From assembly GCA_045863035.1 (NCBI GenBank), contig BTUV01000054.1:1-19642 (forward strand): 19,642 nt of DNA, given 5' to 3'. This DNA comes from H2-BAC3 sp045863035 (GTDB lineage: Bacteria > Bacteroidota > Ignavibacteria > Ignavibacteriales > Ignavibacteriaceae). Numbering within the stretch: the first letter of the stretch is position 1; every line of letters begins with the position of its first letter. Made by a program: the position numbers and the translations under genes. The notes beneath the pieces were generated by a model that was not told the origin of the DNA, made no database searches, and was given only the letters and a program-made list of their open reading frames with translations. Of the stretch, positions 16,303 through 19,642 are shown piece by piece.

Positions 16303-17487
16303 ATGAAAAACCTGTTTTTTATTCTGTTTGTTCTCTGCGCTTCACTGAATATGGCCCAGATAGCAGTGAAGGGGGAAATGATATATACTATGGACGGGAG
16401 TGTGATTGCCAACGGAGTAGTAATAATTAAAAACGGGCTGATTGAAGCAGTCGGTCCCGCGTCTGAGATTACGATTCCCGATGGATATACTGTATATACA
16501 AACAAAATTGTAACTCCGGGGCTTATAGACGCTCGCACCGTCATGGGGCTGAGCGGTCTCTATAATCAGCCGCACGATCAGGACCAGCTTGAAAAATCAG
16601 ACCCGTTTCAGCCGGAGCTGCGGGCTTTTGATGCCTTTAACCCGCAAGAGGAGCTCCTTGCCTACGCGCGTCAGTTCGGTATCACCACCATTAACACGGG
16701 GCATGCTCCGGGCGCTCTGGCTTCAGGTCAGATGATGATTGCAAAAACCTGGTCCCCTGATCAGACGGCAAACATCATGGATTCAGTCAGCTATGTTGCT
16801 TTTACTCTCGGCTCTTCAGTTACCAATATATATAAGAAGCCCGGCACTCGCGCCAAAGGAATAGCAATGCTCCGGCAGGAGTTTATCAGAGCTCAGGAAT
16901 ATATCAGAAAAAAAGATGACACACCACGTGACCTGAAAATGGAAATCATGGCTTCCGTTTTGCGTGGCGAAACCGGCGCTCTGGTCACTGCCAATACTTC
17001 AGTTGAGATACTGGCAGCACTGCGTCTGGGTGAGGAATTCAAGATTAAAATTGTACTCGATGGTGCAGCAGAAGCAGCAGTGGTTCTAAAGGAGATTAAA
17101 AAAGCCGGAGTGCCGGTTATACTGCATGCTCCCATGGCGCGCAGTTATGGCGACCTGAAAAACGCATCCTTAGAAACTGCATCTCTTCTCAAAAATGAAG
17201 GCATTCCTTTTGCAATTCAAAGCGGTTACGAAGGTTACGTTCCCAAGACCCGTATCATCCTTTTTGAAGCTGCTCTGGCCGCTTCAAATGGTCTGGGGAT
17301 GGAATCAGCGCTTGAATCAATAACCATAAGTGCCGCTAAAATTCTCGGCATTGATAAAAAAACCGGTTCGATTACCAAAGGAAAGCAGGCCGATATTGTA
17401 CTTTTTAACGGAGACCCGTTTGAATATACCAGCAAGGTCTGTACCGTGATTATTGACGGCAATGTGGTTTCAAACGCATGCAAATAA
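16303..17487 (+). CDS. Exported amidohydrolase homologue without metal ligands (probable pseudoenzyme)
   Basis: This 394-residue protein is homologous to the gene before it along its full length (GLIDAR for GLIDTH, KGKQADIVLFNGDPFEYTSKV for SGKDADFVILSGEPFSVYTKV), but every metal-ligand site is changed. DTHSH is DARTV (76-80), the VHHHTH region is LVTANTS (227-233), VLHH is VLDG (251-254), and HTDD is QSGY (306-309). It has a signal peptide (MKNLFFILFVLCASLNMAQ). The frame is open further upstream to 16192, but that part overlaps the previous gene and would bury the signal peptide. ATG 16303 has AAAGG 7 bp upstream and starts 4 bp after the previous stop. It is probably a catalytically dead partner or binding subunit of the active enzyme; a different, metal-free activity is possible. 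Confidence 0.88.
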   Translation: MKNLFFILFVLCASLNMAQIAVKGEMIYTMDGSVIANGVVIIKNGLIEAVGPASEITIPDGYTVYTNKIVTPGLIDARTVMGLSGLYNQPHDQDQLEKSDPFQPELRAFDAFNPQEELLAYARQFGITTINTGHAPGALASGQMMIAKTWSPDQTANIMDSVSYVAFTLGSSVTNIYKKPGTRAKGIAMLRQEFIRAQEYIRKKDDTPRDLKMEIMASVLRGETGALVTANTSVEILAALRLGEEFKIKIVLDGAAEAAVVLKEIKKAGVPVILHAPMARSYGDLKNASLETASLLKNEGIPFAIQSGYEGYVPKTRIILFEAALAASNGLGMESALESITISAAKILGIDKKTGSITKGKQADIVLFNGDPFEYTSKVCTVIIDGNVVSNACK

Positions 17488-17852
17488 TATTATTCTCTGA
17501 TGTTATCCGGCAAGAGTAAGATCAGGTTTAAACATTAAACCTCCCGGAGAGATGGGATATATATATGTTTTCTGTTTTTTAAGTGTTGTTTGAACGGAAG
17601 CATTGCAATTCTCCTTCTCACCGGGGAGCGAGTGAGGGCTGGATTCCCCGCCCTCCCGAAACAATACTCGTTTATTAAAAATGGTTCAGCCGGCAGATGC
17701 AATGTTTCGGCAGTGTTGCAGCTTGTCTGCTTATTAAAATTCCTCTGCCGGGTTTTTTTGCATGCGCCGGAAGAATGCGTATCCGTCTTAGTCAGAATGT
17801 ACCGGCAATAATTGATTTTTATTCTTCAACTTTTTCATAAGGAAATACCATC
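17488..17852 (+). other. Leader/intergenic region upstream of terC-family gene
   Basis: No convincing gene lies here; a 73-codon frame at 17590-17811 lacks a ribosome binding site and has no recognisable content. Going rightward there is a 7-bp stem with 5-nt loop (17524-17542) without a T-run, then an ATATATAT/T-rich stretch (17549-17580). A GC-rich block containing CCGGGGAGCGAG and a 6-bp GAGGGC / GCCCTC stem follows (about 17619-17656), then the terminator-like structure at 17690-17759. The density of structures suggests a regulatory RNA leader for the TerC gene, but part of it could simply end the amidohydrolase transcript. Confidence 0.5.
17690..17759 (+). terminator. Terminator-like hairpin with two competing 5' arms before terC
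   Basis: The 3' arm CTGCCGG (17745-17751) is followed by G and seven T residues (17753-17759). It can pair with CCGGCAG at 17690-17696 or with CGGCAG at 17708-17713. Inside lies a small stem GCAG / CTGC (17718-17730). A switchable stem in front of a T-run, 93 bp before a start codon, is an attenuator-like layout. It may instead be the ordinary terminator of the upstream operon. Confidence 0.45.
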
Positions 17853-18590
17853 TTGAACGCTGAACTTATTGTTGCGTTATTAACCCTTGTTGCCCTGGAG
17901 ATAGTGCTTGGGATTGACAACATCATTTTCATTTCCATACTTTCCTCTAAATTACCTGCTGAACAGCAGGAAAAAGCAAGGATAACCGGACTGACACTTG
18001 CACTCGTTACACGCATCCTGCTTTTGTTTTCGATCACACTCATAATGAAACTTGTTGCTCCCCTTTTTACCGTTATGGGCAATGAAATATCAGGGCGGGA
18101 TTTAATTCTCATCATAGGCGGTTTATTTCTTATAGCCAAAAGCACGCACGAAATACATGAAAAACTTGAAGGAGAAGAAGGCAAGGGAGACAAAAAAGTT
18201 AAAGCATTATCCTTTGGCAGCGTTCTTATACAGATACTATTGCTCGATATAATTTTTTCGCTTGATTCGGTTATCACGGCCGTTGGCATGGTCAGTGAAA
18301 TATGGATTATGATAACCGCGGTAGTTATATCAATTATTTTTATGATGTTCTTTATGACAAAAATAAGTGACTACGTTAATCAGCGTCCCACTATAAAAAT
18401 GCTGGCGCTCAGTTTTCTCATGCTCATTGGCGTAACACTTGTAGCCGAGGGCATTGAGACACACATTCCCAAAGGTTATATATACTTTGCAATGACATTC
18501 TCATTATTGGTTGAAATGCTTAACCTTCGTACCACACGCAGGAAGCAGATTGAGCCGGTGAAACTCAGAACGCAATTCAGGGAGGCCTGA
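17853..18590 (+). CDS. TerC-family integral membrane protein
   Basis: TerC-family proteins are inner-membrane proteins; some (Alx, YceF/MeeF) export manganese, while others were named for tellurite resistance. This 245-residue member shows the paired acidic motifs ALEIVLGIDNIIFISIL (14-30, Asp22) and LDIIFSLDSVITAVGM (131-146, Asp132 and Asp138) in the first and a central transmembrane segment. It has about seven hydrophobic segments with a charged cytoplasmic loop (100-117, EKLEGEEGKGDKK region) between them. The start is TTG at 17853, with AAGGAA about 9 bp upstream and an in-frame TAA five codons before it; the next Met is past the first membrane segment. It appears to be a single-gene unit behind a structured leader, facing a leftward gene downstream. 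Manganese transport is inference from the family. Confidence 0.92.
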   Translation: MNAELIVALLTLVALEIVLGIDNIIFISILSSKLPAEQQEKARITGLTLALVTRILLLFSITLIMKLVAPLFTVMGNEISGRDLILIIGGLFLIAKSTHEIHEKLEGEEGKGDKKVKALSFGSVLIQILLLDIIFSLDSVITAVGMVSEIWIMITAVVISIIFMMFFMTKISDYVNQRPTIKMLALSFLMLIGVTLVAEGIETHIPKGYIYFAMTFSLLVEMLNLRTTRRKQIEPVKLRTQFREA

Positions 18591-18722
18591 GAACCACCTC
18601 TGAAAAATTTTAGTGTTTAGATATACTCCGCGCAGAACTTACCGCGCCGCAGCTTCGCGTTGGAAGTTATTCGTAAAATTAGTTTTAATATCTCGCTAAA
18701 GGCAACCTTTTAATATAGTTCA
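18591..18722. other. Convergent intergenic gap
   Basis: The terC-family gene and the leftward T9SS cargo gene end towards each other here. The stretch has CGCG-containing stems around 18630-18660 but no stem followed by a clear T-run on either strand, so I do not call a terminator. Confidence 0.4.
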
Positions 18723-19642
18723 TCACTTCATCAAAACAAATTTCTTAATACCGCTAAAACCTCCGGCGGAAAGGCGGTAAATATAAACTCCGGAGGAAAA
18801 ATTTAATTTTCCGTTGTCAATGACAGCCGAATAATAACCCGCGGTCTTGAATTCATTTATAAGTGTTGCTGTTCTTTCTCCGCTAAGCGTATATATTTCT
18901 AATCGCACCTGCTCATCGGAGGGAATCTGGTAATCAATAGTGGTAGCAGGGTTGAATGGGTTAGGATAATTTTGCTCAAGGAAAAAAGTTTCAGGTTTTG
19001 AAATATCAACTTCAATTACATTGCTATATTTAAAACTGCCGTCTGAGTCTAATTGCTTCAGCCGGTAGAAATATCTTCCTGTCTGCAGATTGTTCTCATT
19101 AAATGAATAGTTTTTGGGAGCATTACTGTTTCCCGCCCCCTGAACAAGGCCAATGGTTTTCCAAATTGCCCCCGGTAGTATCAGATGATCATTTTTAGGA
19201 GTCCTGTGAATCTCAAAACCATAATTTCCAACCTCTGTCGCGGTAGTCCATTTTAACGAAACAGAGTTCCTGTAAACTGTGGCTCTAAAGGAGGTCAGCT
19301 CCACCGGAAGCGGATTATCATTTCCACCCCCTATACCAAAATCTGAAAATCCGGTAAGCTGGTCTGAGCACCATTTAATGATTGGCGCTTGAGTTATATC
19401 AGAAGGAACTCCAATATCACTCCATGCAGCATTAACATTATCGCGTTTTAACAGGCGTAAAGTCGAATAATCAGTCACACCACCCGCCCCATCAAGATTT
19501 AATGATAAACAATAAACTCCGTTAACTGATCCTGATACAACTGTTAAAGTCCAATATCTGTTAAGAAGATTAGTAACCCCCGCAGGTAAGGTACCGCCAG
19601 GCGACTGATTTATTCTGTCGGCCTGAATTTGAAGCTCGCCGC
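18723..19642 (-). CDS. T9SS cargo protein, C-terminal part (cut by window edge)
   Basis: The minus-strand frame stays open to the window end: 305 residues can be read and the true start lies beyond 19642. A GTG at 19478 is in frame but internal, since sequence before it (NRYWTLTVVSGSVNG) continues the same domain style. From left to right the protein has a beta-rich domain, then a fibronectin-like module starting LPVELTSFRATVYRNSVSLKW with NYGFEIHR, then a T9SS type A sorting domain. The sorting domain carries EQNYPNPFNPATTIDYQIP, a LEIYTLSGERTATL strand, GVYIYRLSAGG and a final IKKFVLMK. The sorting domain directs export through the outer membrane and then surface anchoring or release. The catalytic or binding part of the protein is outside the window. 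Confidence 0.93.
   Translation of the reverse strand, partial: GELQIQADRINQSPGGTLPAGVTNLLNRYWTLTVVSGSVNGVYCLSLNLDGAGGVTDYSTLRLLKRDNVNAAWSDIGVPSDITQAPIIKWCSDQLTGFSDFGIGGGNDNPLPVELTSFRATVYRNSVSLKWTTATEVGNYGFEIHRTPKNDHLILPGAIWKTIGLVQGAGNSNAPKNYSFNENNLQTGRYFYRLKQLDSDGSFKYSNVIEVDISKPETFFLEQNYPNPFNPATTIDYQIPSDEQVRLEIYTLSGERTATLINEFKTAGYYSAVIDNGKLNFSSGVYIYRLSAGGFSGIKKFVLMK

Noticed and set aside
17590..17811. 73-codon plus-strand frame before the TerC gene
   Set aside because: It crosses the hairpins and T-run, has odd composition and no ribosome binding site; better explained as leader DNA.
18723..19478. Complete 251-residue protein starting at GTG 19478
   Set aside because: The frame stays open to the window edge with domain-like sequence before the GTG, so the gene is larger and truncated by the window.
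1..19642. tRNA, rRNA, defence system or prophage genes
   Set aside because: No cloverleaf, rRNA block, nuclease, integrase or phage structural protein could be recognised on either strand.

Overview
The window looks like chromosomal DNA from the Ignavibacteriota or a close relative on the Bacteroidota/Chlorobi side. The main evidence is the protein cut by the right edge, which ends in a type IX secretion (T9SS) sorting domain with the signature NYPNPFNPATTI, preceded by an LPVELTSF...NYGFEI module. Both are typical of Ignavibacteria-like genomes. A PorV/PorQ-family outer-membrane protein, TTG starts on several genes and moderate GC content fit. The taxon is inferred from protein style only.

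Layout. Positions 1-857 hold no convincing gene but carry a perfect 31-bp inverted repeat (24-54 / 312-342), a degenerate third copy (750-771) and small tandem repeats. Positions 858-4617 are a leftward operon for the late common steps of tetrapyrrole synthesis: a GyrI-like domain protein, hemD, hemE, and oxygen-independent hemN, closed by an intrinsic terminator at 816-845. HemD closes the macrocycle, HemE makes coproporphyrinogen III, and HemN oxidises it without O2, which suits an anaerobic or microaerobic cell.

Positions 4915-14784 are a second leftward unit. It begins with a 2380-residue secreted protein with no cysteine, about 17 carboxypeptidase-regulatory-like beta-sandwich repeats and a FlgD/T9SS-like C-terminus. 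A PorV/PorQ-family barrel and a 550-residue FadL-like barrel follow, and a strong terminator (4866-4898) closes the unit. It reads as a T9SS cargo encoded with its own outer-membrane partners.

Positions 14997-17487 run rightward as a tandem pair of exported amidohydrolases. The first keeps all metal ligands; the second has lost all of them, so it is probably a pseudoenzyme partner. Positions 17488-17852 form a leader with competing hairpins and a terminator-like stem plus T-run, in front of a TerC-family membrane protein (17853-18590). The window ends inside a T9SS cargo gene on the minus strand (18723 to beyond 19642).

The best candidates for new biology are the giant cargo with its two co-encoded barrels, the active/inactive amidohydrolase pair, and the structured terC leader. 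No tRNA, rRNA, CRISPR array or transposase gene was seen.
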